A stretch of DNA of 64,000 nucleotides from positions 1,612,001 to 1,676,000 of the forward strand of contig NZ_CP121463.1 in assembly GCF_029690065.1 (NCBI RefSeq). The letters are read 5' to 3'. The stretch is from Arthrobacter sp. Y-9 (GTDB taxonomy: Bacteria > Actinomycetota > Actinomycetes > Actinomycetales > Micrococcaceae). The notes beneath the pieces were generated by a model. That model was not told where the DNA came from and searched no databases. It saw only the letters and a list, made by a program, of their open reading frames with translations. Of the stretch, positions 20,655-31,015 are shown one piece after another. The position numbers and the translations under genes are program-made. Each line of letters opens with the position of its first letter. Position 1 is the stretch's first letter.

Positions 20655-21770
20655 TCAGCCTTCCTTGGATGCGGTGTCGAGAGCGGCCTGGACGTCGGCC
20701 AGCAGTTCCTTCCAGCTGGCCACGAACTTGTCGAGACCTTCGGTCTCGAGCTTGGCCACGACGTCGTTGTAGGAGATGCCGATCTTCTCGAGTGCGTCCA
20801 GGACCTCGTTCGACTCGGCGAACGTGCCGGTGATGGTGTCACCGGTGACGTCGCCGTGGTCGAAGACGGCGTCGAGGGTCTTCTCCGGCATGGTGTTCAC
20901 CACGCCCTGTGCGACGAGCCCCGTCACGTACAGGGTGTCCGGGTACGCCGGGTCCTTCACGCCGGTGGAGGCCCAGAGCGGGCGCTGCGGGCGGGCGCCT
21001 GCGGCGGCCAGCACGTTCCAGCGCTCGGTGGAGAAGAGCTCCTCGAAGACCTGGTACGCGAGGCGGGCGTTCGCCACGCCGGCCTTGCCCTTGAGGGCCG
21101 CGGCCTCGTCGGTGCCCAGCGTGTTCAGGCGCTTGTCGATCTCGGTGTCCACGCGGGAGACGAAGAAGGAAGCGACCGAGTGGATCTTGGAGAGGTCCAG
21201 ACCCTTGGCCTTGGCCTGCTCCAGACCGTTCAGGTAGGCGTTGATGACCGCGCGGTAACGCTCCAGGGAGAAGATCAGGGTCACGTTGACGCTGATGCCC
21301 TCGGCGATGGTGGCCGTGATGGCCTCCAGGCCTTCCTGGGTGGCGGGGATCTTGATGTGGACGTTGTCCTTGCCGACCTTGGCGTGCAGTTCCTTCGCCT
21401 CGGCGATGGTGCCCTCGGTGTCCCACGCCTTGCGGGGATCGACCTCGATGGAGACACGGCCGTCGACACCGTCGGTGGCCTTGGCCACCTCGGCGAAGAC
21501 GTCGCAGGCGTCCGCGACGTCGGAGGTCGTGATCTCGAAGACGGCCTTCTCGGCGTCGGCCCCGGCGGCTGCCAGTTCCTTGATCTGCGCGGCGTAGTCC
21601 TGGCCGCCCGTGATGGCCGCCTGGAAGATGCTCGGGTTGGTGGTCACGCCGACCACGTTCTTCTCGGCGATGAGCTCCTGAAGATTGCCCGTGTTCAGGC
21701 GCTTGCGGGAGAGGTCGTCAAGCCAGATGGAGACACCGGCGTTGGACAGTTCTGCAGTGGGAGTGCTCAT
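20655..21770 (-). CDS. tal: Transaldolase
   Basis: Moves a dihydroxyacetone unit between sugar phosphates in the non-oxidative pentose-phosphate pathway. The 371 residues are of the long actinobacterial type. [14 protein letters not shown] (40-53) is the family signature; Lys140 in [13 protein letters not shown] is the Schiff-base lysine; [11 protein letters not shown] and [15 protein letters not shown] follow. ATG 21770 is preceded by GAGGAA at good spacing. It lies 59 bp after tkt. Confidence 0.96.
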   Translation of the reverse strand: MSTPTAELSNAGVSIWLDDLSRKRLNTGNLQELIAEKNVVGVTTNPSIFQAAITGGQDYAAQIKELAAAGADAEKAVFEITTSDVADACDVFAEVAKATDGVDGRVSIEVDPRKAWDTEGTIAEAKELHAKVGKDNVHIKIPATQEGLEAITATIAEGISVNVTLIFSLERYRAVINAYLNGLEQAKAKGLDLSKIHSVASFFVSRVDTEIDKRLNTLGTDEAAALKGKAGVANARLAYQVFEELFSTERWNVLAAAGARPQRPLWASTGVKDPAYPDTLYVTGLVAQGVVNTMPEKTLDAVFDHGDVTGDTITGTFAESNEVLDALEKIGISYNDVVAKLETEGLDKFVASWKELLADVQAALDTASKEG

Positions 21771-21829
21771 GTTTCAAATTCCTCGGTTCTGTACCTTGTA
21801 GCTCTGTACTGGCGTTGCTCTGTGCCGGC

Positions 21830-23959
21830 TCAGGCGGTGGCCAGCGAGTCCAGGGAGTCCTTCGCGGCGGCGACCACTGCTTCGGTGGTGATGCCGAACT
21901 CCTGGAAGAGGCGCTTGTAGTCGGCGGAGGCGCCGAAGTGCTCGAGCGAGATGGAGCGGCCGGCGTCGCCGACGAACTCGCGCCAGGTCAGGGCGAGGCC
22001 CGCCTCGACGGAGACGCGTGCGGTCACGGCGGCCGGGAGGACGGCTTCCTGGTAGGCGGCGTCCTGCTTCTTGAACCACTCGACACACGGCATGGACACG
22101 ACGCGGGTCGGGATGCCGTCGGCCTGGAGCGACTCGCGGGCCTCGACGGCCAGCTGGACCTCGGAACCGGTGGCGATCAGGATGACCTCCGGCGTGACGG
22201 AGGCGCCGTCGCGGCTGGCCTCGGCCAGGACGTAACCACCGCGGGCGGTGCCGGCCGCGGAGCCGAAGACGTCACCGGAGGCCTCGCCTTCGCCACGGGC
22301 GTAGGTCGGGATGTTCTGGCGGGTCAGGACGATGCCTGCCGGGTTCTCGTGGTTCTCCAGCATGGTGTGCCAGGCCACGGCGACCTCGTTGGCGTCGCCC
22401 GGACGGACGACGTCGAGACCGGGGATCGCGCGCAGCGAGGCGAGCTGCTCCACGGGCTGGTGGGTGGGGCCGTCCTCGCCGAGGCCGATGGAGTCGTGCG
22501 TCCACACGTACAGGGACGGCACGCCCATCAGGGCGCCGAGGCGGATGGCGGGACGCTGGTAGTCCGAGAAGATCAGGAAGGTCCCGGAGAAGGCGCGGGT
22601 GTTGCCCGACAGCGTGATGCCGTTCACGATCGACGCGGCGGCGTGCTCGCGGATGCCGAAGTGCAGGACGCGGCCGTACGGGTTGCCCTTCCACGCGTTG
22701 GTGGAGCGGCCCACGGGGATGAACGACGGCTCACCCTCCAGCGTGGTGTTGTTGGACTCGGCGAGGTCGGCGGAGCCGCCCCACAGTTCCGGCATGACCG
22801 GGCCGATGGCGTTGAGCACCTTGCCGGACGCGGCGCGGGTGGAGACGTCCTTGCCGGCCTCGAACACGGGGAGCGCACCCGAGAGGTCGGAGGGCAGCTC
22901 GTGGGCCTCGAGGCGCTTGAGGAGGGCGGCGCCCTCCGGGTTCGCGGCGGACCAGGCGTCGAACTGCTCCTGCCAGGCCTGGTGGGCGGCGGCGCCGCGC
23001 TCCACGACCTGACGGGCGTGGGCCAGGACCTCGGGGTCCACCTGGAAGGACTTCTCGGGGTCGAAGCCGAGGACCTCCTTGAGGGTGGCGACCTCGCCGG
23101 CGCCGAGGGCGGAGCCGTGGATCTTACCGGTGTTCTGCTTGGTGGGGGCCGGGTAACCGATGATGGTGCGCAGGGAGATGATGGACGGCTTGCCCGTCTC
23201 CGCCTTGGCCGCAAGGAGGGCGTTGTACAGCTCGTGGACGTCCTCGACGTATTCGCCGGTCTTGGTCCAGTCGACGCGCTGCGTGTGCCAGCCGTACGCC
23301 TCGTAGCGCTTGAGGACATCCTCGGTGAACGCGATGTCGGTGTCGTCCTCGATCGAGATGTGGTTCTCGTCGTACAGCACGACCAGGTTGCCGAGCTCCT
23401 GCAGGCCGGCCAGCGAGGAGGCCTCGGAGGTCACGCCTTCCTGGAGGTCGCCGTCGGAGGCGATGACCCAGATGGTGTGGTCGAACGGCGACTCGCCCGC
23501 GGGGGCGTCGGCGTCGAACAGGCCCCGCTCGCGGCGGCCGGAGTAGGCGAAGCCGACGGAGGAGGCGAGACCCTGGCCGAGCGGGCCCGTGGTGATCTCG
23601 ACACCGGCGGTGTGCTTGTACTCGGGGTGGCCCGGGGTCAGCGAGCCCCAGGTGCGGAGTGCCTCGAGGTCTTCGAGCGCCAGGCCGTAACCGGAGAGGA
23701 AGAGTTGGATGTACAGGGTCAGCGACGTGTGACCGGGGGAGAGGATGAAGCGGTCGCGGCCCACCCAGTCCGGGTTCTTCGGATCGTGTCGCATCAGTTT
23801 CTGGAAGAGCAGGTAGGCGGCCGGGGCGAGGCTCATCGCCGTCCCGGGGTGTCCGTTGCCGACCTTCTCCACCGCATCTGCGGCCAGAACGCGAATGGTG
23901 TCTACCGCACGCTGGTCGAGATCAGTCCAGGACAGTTGCTGTTCTTCCACTTGTGACAC
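21830..23959 (-). CDS. tkt: Transketolase
   Basis: Thiamine-diphosphate enzyme of the non-oxidative pentose-phosphate pathway. GTG 23959 ([20 protein letters not shown]) follows AAGGGG at about 10 bp; the upstream in-frame ATG at 24028 gives an Arg-rich lead without a ribosome site. The 709 residues contain [20 protein letters not shown] near 35, the ThDP-binding [20 protein letters not shown] near 165, and the pyrimidine-domain [20 protein letters not shown] near 480. It is first in the six-gene pentose-phosphate run and divergent from ctaB across 468 bp. Confidence 0.96.
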   Translation of the reverse strand: MSQVEEQQLSWTDLDQRAVDTIRVLAADAVEKVGNGHPGTAMSLAPAAYLLFQKLMRHDPKNPDWVGRDRFILSPGHTSLTLYIQLFLSGYGLALEDLEALRTWGSLTPGHPEYKHTAGVEITTGPLGQGLASSVGFAYSGRRERGLFDADAPAGESPFDHTIWVIASDGDLQEGVTSEASSLAGLQELGNLVVLYDENHISIEDDTDIAFTEDVLKRYEAYGWHTQRVDWTKTGEYVEDVHELYNALLAAKAETGKPSIISLRTIIGYPAPTKQNTGKIHGSALGAGEVATLKEVLGFDPEKSFQVDPEVLAHARQVVERGAAAHQAWQEQFDAWSAANPEGAALLKRLEAHELPSDLSGALPVFEAGKDVSTRAASGKVLNAIGPVMPELWGGSADLAESNNTTLEGEPSFIPVGRSTNAWKGNPYGRVLHFGIREHAAASIVNGITLSGNTRAFSGTFLIFSDYQRPAIRLGALMGVPSLYVWTHDSIGLGEDGPTHQPVEQLASLRAIPGLDVVRPGDANEVAVAWHTMLENHENPAGIVLTRQNIPTYARGEGEASGDVFGSAAGTARGGYVLAEASRDGASVTPEVILIATGSEVQLAVEARESLQADGIPTRVVSMPCVEWFKKQDAAYQEAVLPAAVTARVSVEAGLALTWREFVGDAGRSISLEHFGASADYKRLFQEFGITTEAVVAAAKDSLDSLATA

Positions 23960-24195
23960 GGAAACCGGGCCCCTTCTCTTGTGTGTTTTCGAGAGTGCGG
24001 CCACCCTGCGGTCCCGTGCCCGGGGCACAGCTGTGGCGCCCGCAGCGAGTTCTCCGCGCTCTCGTTCACCATTGAATAACCACCGGCCTGCGCACCCTGT
24101 TCCCTCGCATCATCGGGGAGTCCGGGGCCGCCAAGCCGAGCTGTGTTCAGCTTAGCCCGATTCGCGGGGGTTCTGGTGGCACCCTCTGGTTTAAG

Positions 24196-24211
24196 TGTGA
24201 TTTATGTCAAA
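24196..24211. promoter_or_regulatory. Crp/GlxR-type site between tkt and ctaB
   Basis: TGTGATTTATGTCAAA matches TGTGA-N2-TA-N2-TCACA except for one C-to-A change in the right half. It overlaps a TTGACA on the minus strand (24205-24210). The surrounding 468-bp gap (23960-24427) otherwise shows only a candidate ctaB -10 and no gene. Confidence 0.45.
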
Positions 24212-24325
24212 GATGAACCCGCTCGAGAGCGGCCTCCCGTTTACCTGGGGCAATGCTCCGGCGCCCGGTGTCCGCGGAGGGCGGACGTGGAGGCCCGCCT
24301 GACCGGGCCAGGGAGGAGCTGGCGG

Positions 24326-24331
24326 TAGAAT
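24326..24331 (+). promoter_or_regulatory. Candidate -10 of ctaB
   Basis: TAGAAT (GGCGG-TAGAAT-GAAACG) about 100 bp before the chosen ctaB start. No clear -35. A small GCGGG/CCCGC hairpin follows in the leader. Confidence 0.4.
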
Positions 24332-24427
24332 GAAACGGGCCGGTCCATGCGCGGATCGCGGGATTCACCCGCGCCGCAGGACGGGCCGGTCATCAGTCGC
24401 GTAGCAGAAACTAAGGTCATCGTCGCC

Positions 24428-25381
24428 GTGAGCACTTCAGAATCCGCCCTCCGCACGCCGTCATTGCCGCAGGGAGGCGGTTTCTCCCGCAAGCTGAAGG
24501 CGTACGTCGCCCTGACCAAGCCGCGTGTGATCGAGCTGCTGCTGGTGAGCACCCTGCCGACCATGATCTTCGCCCAGCGCGGCTTCCCGTCGATCGGCCT
24601 CATGGTCGCCACCATGGTGGGTGGCGCGTTCGCGGCCGGCAGCGCCGGAGCCTTCAACTGCTACATCGACCGTGACATCGACAAGGTGATGAAGCGCACC
24701 AAGAACCGGCCCCTCGTCACGGGCGAGGTCACGCCCCGGGAAGCGCTGGTCTTCGCGACCCTGCTCGGCATCGCGTCCATCCTGATCCTCTGGGTCGGCG
24801 CGAACGGCCTCTCCGCCCTGCTGGGCCTGGGTGCGATCTTCTTCTACGTGGTCATCTACACGCTGATCCTCAAGCGCCGCACCGCTCAGAACATCGTCTG
24901 GGGCGGGGCGGCCGGCTGCTTCCCGGTCCTGATCGCCTGGGCCGCCGTGCGGGACACGGTCGAATGGCCCGCGCTCGTCCTCTTCATGGTGATCTTCCTC
25001 TGGACCCCGCCGCACTACTGGCCCCTGTCCATGAAGTACGGCGAGGACTACCGCAAGGCCGAGGTCCCGATGCTCGGGGCCATCGCCGGCGCGAAGGTGG
25101 TCTCCGTCCAGGTCGTCCTGTACGCGTGGGCCATGGTCGCCTGCTCGCTGCTCATGATCCCGGTGGGCGGCGCCGGCTGGGTCTACTCGATCGCGGCCGT
25201 CCTGTCCGGCGCCTGGTTCCTCTGGGAGTCCCACAGCCTGTACAACCAGGCCCAGGGCGAGAATGTGGACAACAAGCGCGCCATGAAGGTCTTCCATGGC
25301 TCCATCAGCTACCTGACCGTGCTGTTCCTGGCTCTCGCCGTGGACCCGTTCGTCGGCGGCCCGCTCATGGCAGGCTTCTGA
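24428..25381 (+). CDS. ctaB: Protoheme IX farnesyltransferase (haem O synthase)
   Basis: Membrane prenyltransferase that farnesylates protohaem for haem O/A-containing oxidases. GTG 24428 ([14 protein letters not shown]) is chosen; the frame continues up to ATG 24347 through an unlikely lead. The 317 residues have the UbiA-family first Asp-rich motif [20 protein letters not shown] near 77, the second-motif region [23 protein letters not shown] near 190, and eight or nine hydrophobic helices. It pairs functionally with ctaA 300 bp downstream on the other strand. Confidence 0.93.
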   Translation: MSTSESALRTPSLPQGGGFSRKLKAYVALTKPRVIELLLVSTLPTMIFAQRGFPSIGLMVATMVGGAFAAGSAGAFNCYIDRDIDKVMKRTKNRPLVTGEVTPREALVFATLLGIASILILWVGANGLSALLGLGAIFFYVVIYTLILKRRTAQNIVWGGAAGCFPVLIAWAAVRDTVEWPALVLFMVIFLWTPPHYWPLSMKYGEDYRKAEVPMLGAIAGAKVVSVQVVLYAWAMVACSLLMIPVGGAGWVYSIAAVLSGAWFLWESHSLYNQAQGENVDNKRAMKVFHGSISYLTVLFLALAVDPFVGGPLMAGF

Positions 25382-25427
25382 CCAGGCAGGCTCAGACGCC
25401 GCCAGTCTGAACTTCCCGGGAGCACGT

Positions 25428-25453
25428 AGGGCCCGGCCGAATGGCCGGGCCTT
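25428..25453 (+). terminator. Terminator of ctaB
   Basis: GGCCCGGCC-GAAT-GGCCGGGCC (plus two weaker outer pairs) then TTCGT. The rest of the gap to 25643 is G-rich, repetitive and holds no gene. Confidence 0.75.
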
Positions 25454-25643
25454 CGTCGTGTCCGGGGTGTCCTCCGGCCAGGCCGGGCGGTGCGGAGGCG
25501 GGGGTGCGCAGGGGAGCGAAGGCAGCAGGGGGGGCCAGGGCGGCAGGCGAGCCGGCGCAAGCAGGGGAGTGCGACGCCGGAGCCTGGGCCGCCGTCGTCG
25601 TGCGTCCACCGTGAAGCACTGCTCAGCCTGAGTCCGGGGACGA

Positions 25644-25672
25644 CGAAGGCCCCGCCGGTGGCGGGGCCTTCG
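25644..25672 (-). terminator. Terminator of the ABC-ctaA operon
   Basis: A perfect 13-bp stem CGAAGGCCCCGCC / GGCGGGGCCTTCG with a three-base loop, 10 bp beyond the ctaA stop on the minus strand. Confidence 0.75.
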
Positions 25673-25682
25673 AGGGTGAGGA

Positions 25683-26627
25683 TCAGGCCTTGGGGCTCCA
25701 GCGGCTCACATCCGCGAGGTTCGTGGCGGCGGCCATGAGCAGTGCGCCGACGACCATGTGCGAGCCCACCAGGAGCGGCGGGATGCCGTTGTAGTACTGG
25801 ATGAAGCCGATCGCCGCCTGGAGCAGTGTGACGCCGAGCAGGGTCAGCCCGGCGGAGCGGAACAGACCCTGGATCCGGTGACGGAAGGCCAGCACGACGG
25901 CCACGAGCACCCCGGCGGTCACGAGATAGGCGGGCACGGCGTGGAAGTGGCTGACCACGTCCCAGTCGAGACCGTTGCGCGGGGCGTTGGCGTCACCGGC
26001 GTGCGGGCCGGCGCCCGTCACGACCACGCCGAGCACGACGGCGAGGGCGGCGAAGAAGGCCACAGCGGCGGTGAGCGGCGCGGCGATGCCCGGGAGCGCT
26101 TCCAGCGTGCGGTTCATGAAGCGACCGGTGCGGCCGTAGGCGCGGTTCACGAGCAGCATGGCGAAGATCACCAGCGCCATCGAGACCAGGAAGTGCAGGC
26201 CCACCACCCAGGGGTTCAGCCCGGACAGCACGGTGATGCCGCCGATGATCGCCTGGGCCGGGATGCTGGCGAGCAGGCCGAGCGCCAGGACGAAGAGGTC
26301 GCGGCGCTCCTTGCGGATCCGCCACAGCGCCACGAGCATCAGCAGCGCGACGGCGGCCAGCAGGAACGTCAGCGTGCGGTTGCCGAACTCGATGATGCCG
26401 TGGACGCCCATCTCCGGGGTGTTGACGAGCGACTCGCTCGTGCAGCGCGGCCAGGTGGGGCAGCCCAGGCCGGAGGAGGTCAGGCGGACCGCGCCGCCGG
26501 TTCCGATGAGGATGATCTGACCGACCAGCGAGGCGATGGACAGCTTGCGGACGCGGCCGTCGACCTCGGTGGGAAGCCGTTCCACGAGACGGTTGATCCG
26601 TTCACCCAGAGGGGTGCTGGCATTCAT
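25683..26627 (-). CDS. ctaA: Haem A synthase (CtaA/Cox15 family)
   Basis: Integral-membrane oxygenase that turns haem O into haem A for aa3-type cytochrome oxidase. The 314 residues carry about eight hydrophobic helices. Haem-ligand histidines are expected in HGIIEFGNRTLTF near 75, VGLHFLVSMALV near 140, SHFHAVPAYLV near 225 and GSHMVVGALL near 287. A CPTWPRC pair near 57-63 resembles the extracytoplasmic Cys pair of Bacillus CtaA. ATG 26627 has GAGGT upstream. It lies 31 bp after the ABC permease, suggesting co-transcription. Confidence 0.93.
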   Translation of the reverse strand: MNASTPLGERINRLVERLPTEVDGRVRKLSIASLVGQIILIGTGGAVRLTSSGLGCPTWPRCTSESLVNTPEMGVHGIIEFGNRTLTFLLAAVALLMLVALWRIRKERRDLFVLALGLLASIPAQAIIGGITVLSGLNPWVVGLHFLVSMALVIFAMLLVNRAYGRTGRFMNRTLEALPGIAAPLTAAVAFFAALAVVLGVVVTGAGPHAGDANAPRNGLDWDVVSHFHAVPAYLVTAGVLVAVVLAFRHRIQGLFRSAGLTLLGVTLLQAAIGFIQYYNGIPPLLVGSHMVVGALLMAAATNLADVSRWSPKA

Positions 26628-26658
26628 ACAGGTACCTCATCCATCGTTACTCGCATCA

Positions 26659-27471
26659 TCAATTCCACTTGAACCATTTCACGGCCAGGACCCCGGCCAC
26701 CCCGGCCCAGAGGACCAGGATGACGACGGCGGCCACGTCCACCGTGCCGTGCAGAAGCGCCGCGCGCAGGGCGTCGCCCAGGGCGCCGGACGGGAGGAAC
26801 GGCGCCACCTCGCCGATCAGGCCGGGCAGACGGCCCGGAGGGACCACGACCCCGCCGAGGGCGCCGAGCAGGATCCACAGGAGGTTCGTCAGGGCCAGGG
26901 TGGCCTCGGGCCGCACCGTGCCCGCCACGAGCAGGCCGAGGGCGGTGAAGGCGGCGGCGCCCAGGATCAGCAGCGGGATCGCCAGCAGGAGGCCCACTCC
27001 GTTCGGCTGCCAGCCGAGGAACAGGCCCACCACGGAGATCACCACGGTCTGGATCGCCAGCACGGAGAGAACCGCCAGGATCTTGCCGGCGATCAGTCCG
27101 CCGCGGCCCAGCGGCGTGGTGGACAGGAAGCGGAGGACGCCGTAGCGGCGGTCGAAGCCCGTGGAGATGCCCTGGCCCGTGAAGGCAGTGGACATGGTGC
27201 ACAGGGCGAGCACGCCGGGGACGGCGATGTCCACACGGGCGCCCTGGAGATCATCCAGAAGAGGGGTGAAACGCAGGGCGAAGAGCGCCATGAGCGGCAG
27301 CACGATGGCGAGGACGAGCTGCTCGCCGTTGCGGAGCATCGTCAGGGTCTCGTAGCGTCCCTGGGCGAGGACGCGCTGCAGGGTGGATGCGGGACGCTGG
27401 GCGGTGAGCCCGGGATTGCCGGGGCGCACGCCGGACCCGGTGCCGGGGGCGGGGGTGCTGTTGGCCGTCAT
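26659..27471 (-). CDS. ABC-2 type transporter permease
   Basis: Membrane subunit of a two-gene ABC exporter; the cargo is unknown. ATG 27471 (MTANSTPAPGTGSGVRPG) overlaps the ATPase stop by four bases (ATGA). The 270 residues have a Pro/Gly-rich cytoplasmic N-terminus of about 45 residues and six hydrophobic helices (first at LVLAIVLPLMALFAL near 60), with STAFTGQGISTGFDRRYGVLRFL near 105, typical of ABC-2 permeases. Conserved placement beside ctaA and sufR in actinobacteria suggests a role in haem, cytochrome or redox homeostasis (inference). Confidence 0.87.
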   Translation of the reverse strand: MTANSTPAPGTGSGVRPGNPGLTAQRPASTLQRVLAQGRYETLTMLRNGEQLVLAIVLPLMALFALRFTPLLDDLQGARVDIAVPGVLALCTMSTAFTGQGISTGFDRRYGVLRFLSTTPLGRGGLIAGKILAVLSVLAIQTVVISVVGLFLGWQPNGVGLLLAIPLLILGAAAFTALGLLVAGTVRPEATLALTNLLWILLGALGGVVVPPGRLPGLIGEVAPFLPSGALGDALRAALLHGTVDVAAVVILVLWAGVAGVLAVKWFKWN

Positions 27472-28520
27472 TCGCGGCCTCCGTTCGGGGCGTGGTTCGT
27501 CAGGGAGGTCCGCCGGGAGCCGTTGTCCCTGGCCTGCGCGGCCGAGGCTTGCTCGTCCTGGGACTGCTCCGCGCTGCGGGCCGCGATGTCGAGGAAGACG
27601 TCCTCCAGGGTGGAGGACGACATCGAGAGGCTGCGGGGGAAGACGCCGCCGTCCTCCCAGGCGGTGGCGATGGCGCGCAGATGCGCCGGGGTGCTGATCC
27701 CCTCCACGGCGTAGGACCCGGCCCGGGTCTCGGCAACGTCGAGACCGTCGGGAAGGGCGAACGTGAGCCCGGGATCGGCGTCGAAGGTCAGGGTGCGGTT
27801 CTCGGAGCCGGCGTCGTCGCGGTGCGCGAGCAGTGAGGCGACGGTGCCCTCGGCGACGATCCGCCCGGCGTCGACGATGTAGACGTAGTCCGCCAGGCGC
27901 TCGGCGTCGTCCATGAGATGGGTGGTCAGCACGATGCCCATGCCGGAATCGCGGAGTTCCTGGATCAGGGTGAAGACCAGCTGCCGCGACTGCGGATCCA
28001 TGCCGGCGCTCGGCTCGTCCAGGAAGAGGACCTCGGGGCGGCCGATGAGGGCGGCGGCGAGGGCGAGGCGTTGCTTCTGACCGCCGGAGAGCCTGCGGAC
28101 GGAGGTGCGGGCGAACTCGGCGATGGAGAGCCGCTCGACCAGGTCGTCCACGGGCCAGGGATCCTGGTACATGCGGGCGATGTGCTGGAGCAGCGGGATC
28201 GGATGCGCGGAGGGCGGCAGGCCGCCGTCCTGGAGCATGACGCCGACCCGGGCGCGGAGCTCGGGGCCCGCGGTGTCGGGGTCCTGGCCGAGCAGTTCGA
28301 CACGCCCGTCCGTCCGGCGCTGGAGGCCCTGGGCGCATTCGAGGGTGGTGGTCTTGCCGGCGCCGTTGACGCCGAGCAGGGCGGTCACCTCGCCGGCGTG
28401 AGCGGTCAGGGAGAGGCCGGCGACGACGCGCATCATGCGGCCGTCGAGGGCCGTGACCGGACCGACATCCTTGACGAGGGAATCGATCACGAGGACTGGG
28501 GGAGCAGCGGAACGCACCAT
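27468..28520 (-). CDS. ABC transporter ATP-binding protein
   Basis: ATPase partner of the downstream permease. The 350 residues include Walker A LLGVNGAGKTTT near 48-58, Q-loop GVMLQDGGLPP near 95, signature RLSGGQKQRLALA near 143, Walker B LFLDEPSAGMD near 166 and H-loop TTHLMDD near 198. A C-terminal 100-residue extension follows, as in many ABC-2 exporters. The start may be ATG 28520 or the next codon, GTG 28517: TAGAAT at 28524-28529 lies exactly six bases before the GTG and no Shine-Dalgarno exists. Confidence 0.88.
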   Translation of the reverse strand: MVRSAAPPVLVIDSLVKDVGPVTALDGRMMRVVAGLSLTAHAGEVTALLGVNGAGKTTTLECAQGLQRRTDGRVELLGQDPDTAGPELRARVGVMLQDGGLPPSAHPIPLLQHIARMYQDPWPVDDLVERLSIAEFARTSVRRLSGGQKQRLALAAALIGRPEVLFLDEPSAGMDPQSRQLVFTLIQELRDSGMGIVLTTHLMDDAERLADYVYIVDAGRIVAEGTVASLLAHRDDAGSENRTLTFDADPGLTFALPDGLDVAETRAGSYAVEGISTPAHLRAIATAWEDGGVFPRSLSMSSSTLEDVFLDIAARSAEQSQDEQASAAQARDNGSRRTSLTNHAPNGGRE

Positions 28521-28523
28521 AGC

Positions 28524-28529
28524 ATTCTA
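28524..28529 (-). promoter_or_regulatory. -10 element of the ABC-ctaA operon, probable leaderless start
   Basis: Minus-strand TAGAAT, three bases before ATG 28520 and six before GTG 28517. A transcript would start at the GTG. Confidence 0.5.
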
Positions 28530-28662
28530 CGCGAGGTAGAAGGTGCCCGGAGCGGCCCGGAAGGCGGCGTTCCGGTCGGCGTCCAGCAGGCCGGAACGCC
28601 CGCTGATCCGGTCCCGGCGAACGGTGTGACGAGGGTCTCTGGTCACAATCGACAGGTCAGCC

Positions 28663-28668
28663 TAGCCT
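28663..28668 (+). promoter_or_regulatory. Candidate -10 of the sufR-suf operon
   Basis: TAGCCT, overlapping a small dyad GCCTT-N5-AAGGC (28665-28679) that might be an operator. It lies in the 195-bp divergent gap shared with the ABC genes; the rest of the gap shows nothing clear. Confidence 0.3.
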
Positions 28669-28715
28669 TAGTGGAAGGCGGGAAGTTATTTAGTGATGAT
28701 TGTGTTGTGTATTCC

Positions 28716-29552
28716 ATGGACACCTCCACGAACAGGCCGGTCGACAGCCTGAATCCGGGGGCCCAGCAGGGCGCTCCGGGTTCGGTCGTGCCCGCGCAGC
28801 GTGAGGTCCCGTCCCGTGCGGCCTCCTCCCGCACTGTCTCGCGAGGCTCTCTCGTGGAGTCCGAGGACCGCACGCGGGACAAGGTCCGTGCCGCCGTGCT
28901 GGAGCACGGTCCCATCAGCGCCGCCGAGCTCGGGAAGCTCCTCGGCTACACGCCGGCCGCGGTCCGCCGCCATCTGGACCAGCTCGAGCGCGGAGGCGTG
29001 ATCGAGGTCAAGCGCATGGTGAAGGCCGGCGCAGGGGCGGGGCGTCCGGCGCGGCGCTACGTCATCAGCTCCCAGGGCCAGCAGCACTGGGGCGACGACT
29101 ACCTCGACATCGCGAGCAAGGCGCTGCACGAACTCGCGGCGCTGGGCGGCGAACAGGCCATCGAGGCGTTCGCCGAACGCCGTTTCGCCGGCATGGCGGA
29201 GCGCTACGCCGACGAGGTGAACGCCGCAGGGTCCGACGTCGAGGCCCGCGCCATGGCGCTCGTCGCGGCGCTCAACCGCGACGGCTTCGTCGCCAACGCC
29301 AATGTCCTGCGCATCCATCCGGTGAGCAAGAAGCCCTTGCCGCCGCAGCTCACAGCCATCCAGCTGTGCCAGGGGCACTGCCCCATCCAGAACCTGGCCG
29401 CCGAATTCCCGGTCTTCTGTGACAAGGAGACCGAGGTGTTCGAACGGCTTCTCGGTGTGGACGTCCGTCGTCTTTCCACGCTGGCCAACGGCGGCCACGT
29501 CTGCACCACGCACATTCCTACCGGACGCAACCACCAGCAAGAAAGGCCGTGA
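28716..29552 (+). CDS. sufR: Iron-sulfur assembly repressor SufR
   Basis: Winged-helix transcription regulator that senses Fe-S status through its own cluster and represses the suf operon. ATG 28716 ([15 protein letters not shown]) is the first plausible start. The 278 residues have a disordered N-terminus of about 50 residues, then the helix-turn-helix ([19 protein letters not shown], about 68-86; [17 protein letters not shown]), and a C-terminal cluster site CQGHCPIQN...VFCDKE (near 225-245) with a further Cys in GGHVCTTH. The gene abuts sufB with a one-base overlap, so repressor and operon share a transcript. Confidence 0.92.
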   Translation: MDTSTNRPVDSLNPGAQQGAPGSVVPAQREVPSRAASSRTVSRGSLVESEDRTRDKVRAAVLEHGPISAAELGKLLGYTPAAVRRHLDQLERGGVIEVKRMVKAGAGAGRPARRYVISSQGQQHWGDDYLDIASKALHELAALGGEQAIEAFAERRFAGMAERYADEVNAAGSDVEARAMALVAALNRDGFVANANVLRIHPVSKKPLPPQLTAIQLCQGHCPIQNLAAEFPVFCDKETEVFERLLGVDVRRLSTLANGGHVCTTHIPTGRNHQQERP

Positions 29553-31015
29553 TGACGGACCAACTAGCAGAAAAGCCAGTGGCTGAGGGTACGGTGATCT
29601 CCGAGATTCTGGAAAAGAACCCGGAGCTCCACGGTATCGGCAACTACGAATACGGCTGGGCAGACAAGGACGACGCCGGTGCCAACGCGCGCCGCGGCCT
29701 GAACGAGGACGTCGTCCGGGACATCTCCACCAAGAAGAGCGAACCCGAGTGGATGCTTGACCTGCGTCTGAAGGGCCTCAAGTACTTCGACCGGAAGCCC
29801 ATGCCCGCCTGGGGTGCGGACCTCTCCGGCATCGACTTCGACAACATCAAGTACTTCGTGCGCTCCACGGAGAAGCAGGCCGGTTCCTGGGAAGAGCTTC
29901 CCGAGGACATCCGGACCACCTACGAAAAGCTCGGCATCCCGGAAGCGGAGCGCAGCCGCCTCGTGGCCGGCGTCGCGGCTCAGTACGAGTCCGAGGTCGT
30001 CTACCACCAGATCCGTGAGGACCTGGAGCAGCAGGGCGTCATCTTCCTCGACACCGACACCGCGCTGAAGGAACACCCGGAGATCTTCCAGGAGTACTTC
30101 GGCACCGTGATCCCCGTGGGCGACAACAAGTTCGCCTCCCTGAACACGGCCGTGTGGTCCGGCGGCTCCTTCGTGTACGTCCCCAAGGGCGTTCACGTGG
30201 AGATCCCGCTGCAGGCCTACTTCCGCATCAACACGGAGAACATGGGCCAGTTCGAGCGCACCCTCATCATCGCCGACGAGGACTCCTACGTGCACTACAT
30301 CGAGGGCTGCACCGCCCCGATCTACAGCTCGGACTCGCTGCACTCCGCCGTGGTCGAGATCGTGGTCAAGAAGGGCGCCCGCGTCCGCTACACCACCATC
30401 CAGAACTGGTCCAACAACGTGTACAACCTGGTGACCAAGCGCGCCATCTGCGAAGAGGGCGCCACCATGGAGTGGATCGATGGCAACATCGGCTCCAAGG
30501 TCACCATGAAGTACCCGGCCGTCTACCTCGTGGGCGAGCACGCCAAGGGCGAGACCCTGTCCATCGCCTTCGCCGGCGAGGGCCAGCACCAGGACACCGG
30601 TTCCAAGATGGTGCACATCGCTCCGAACACCAAGAGCTCCATCATCTCCAAGTCGGTGGCCCGCAACGGCGGCCGTGCCGCGTACCGCGGCCTGGTCCAG
30701 GTCCGCGAAGGCGCCAAGCACTCCGCCAACACCGTCCGCTGTGACGCTCTCCTGGTGGACACCATCTCCCGCTCGGACACCTACCCGTACATCGACATCC
30801 GCGAGGACGATGTGCTGCTGGGCCACGAGGCCACGGTCTCCCGTGTCTCCGAGGAGCAGCTGTTCTACCTGATGTCCCGCGGCATGCCCGAGGACGAGGC
30901 CATGGCCATGATCGTGCGCGGCTTCATCGAGCCGATCGCCCGTGAGCTCCCCATGGAGTACGCGCTCGAGCTCAACCGCCTCATCGAACTCCAGATGGAA
31001 GGATCCGTCGGTTAA
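29552..31015 (+). CDS. sufB: Fe-S cluster assembly scaffold SufB
   Basis: Scaffold subunit of SufBC2D that builds nascent Fe-S clusters in the cytoplasm. ATG 29552 ([14 protein letters not shown]) has AAAGG five bases upstream; the adjacent GTG 29549 is too close to it. The 487 residues include [14 protein letters not shown] near 32, [19 protein letters not shown] near 205, [18 protein letters not shown] near 245 and [17 protein letters not shown] near 395. Length is typical. It overlaps the sufR stop and the sufD start by one base each. Confidence 0.97.
   Translation: MTDQLAEKPVAEGTVISEILEKNPELHGIGNYEYGWADKDDAGANARRGLNEDVVRDISTKKSEPEWMLDLRLKGLKYFDRKPMPAWGADLSGIDFDNIKYFVRSTEKQAGSWEELPEDIRTTYEKLGIPEAERSRLVAGVAAQYESEVVYHQIREDLEQQGVIFLDTDTALKEHPEIFQEYFGTVIPVGDNKFASLNTAVWSGGSFVYVPKGVHVEIPLQAYFRINTENMGQFERTLIIADEDSYVHYIEGCTAPIYSSDSLHSAVVEIVVKKGARVRYTTIQNWSNNVYNLVTKRAICEEGATMEWIDGNIGSKVTMKYPAVYLVGEHAKGETLSIAFAGEGQHQDTGSKMVHIAPNTKSSIISKSVARNGGRAAYRGLVQVREGAKHSANTVRCDALLVDTISRSDTYPYIDIREDDVLLGHEATVSRVSEEQLFYLMSRGMPEDEAMAMIVRGFIEPIARELPMEYALELNRLIELQMEGSVG

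Noticed and set aside
21815-23956. 713-codon plus-strand frame opposite transketolase
   Set aside because: Antisense shadow of tkt; no plausible ribosome site or domain.
26659-28338. Long N-terminal extension of the ABC permease frame
   Set aside because: The extension overlaps the whole ATPase gene in another frame and is Arg/Pro-rich; ATG 27471 with ATGA coupling is the natural start.
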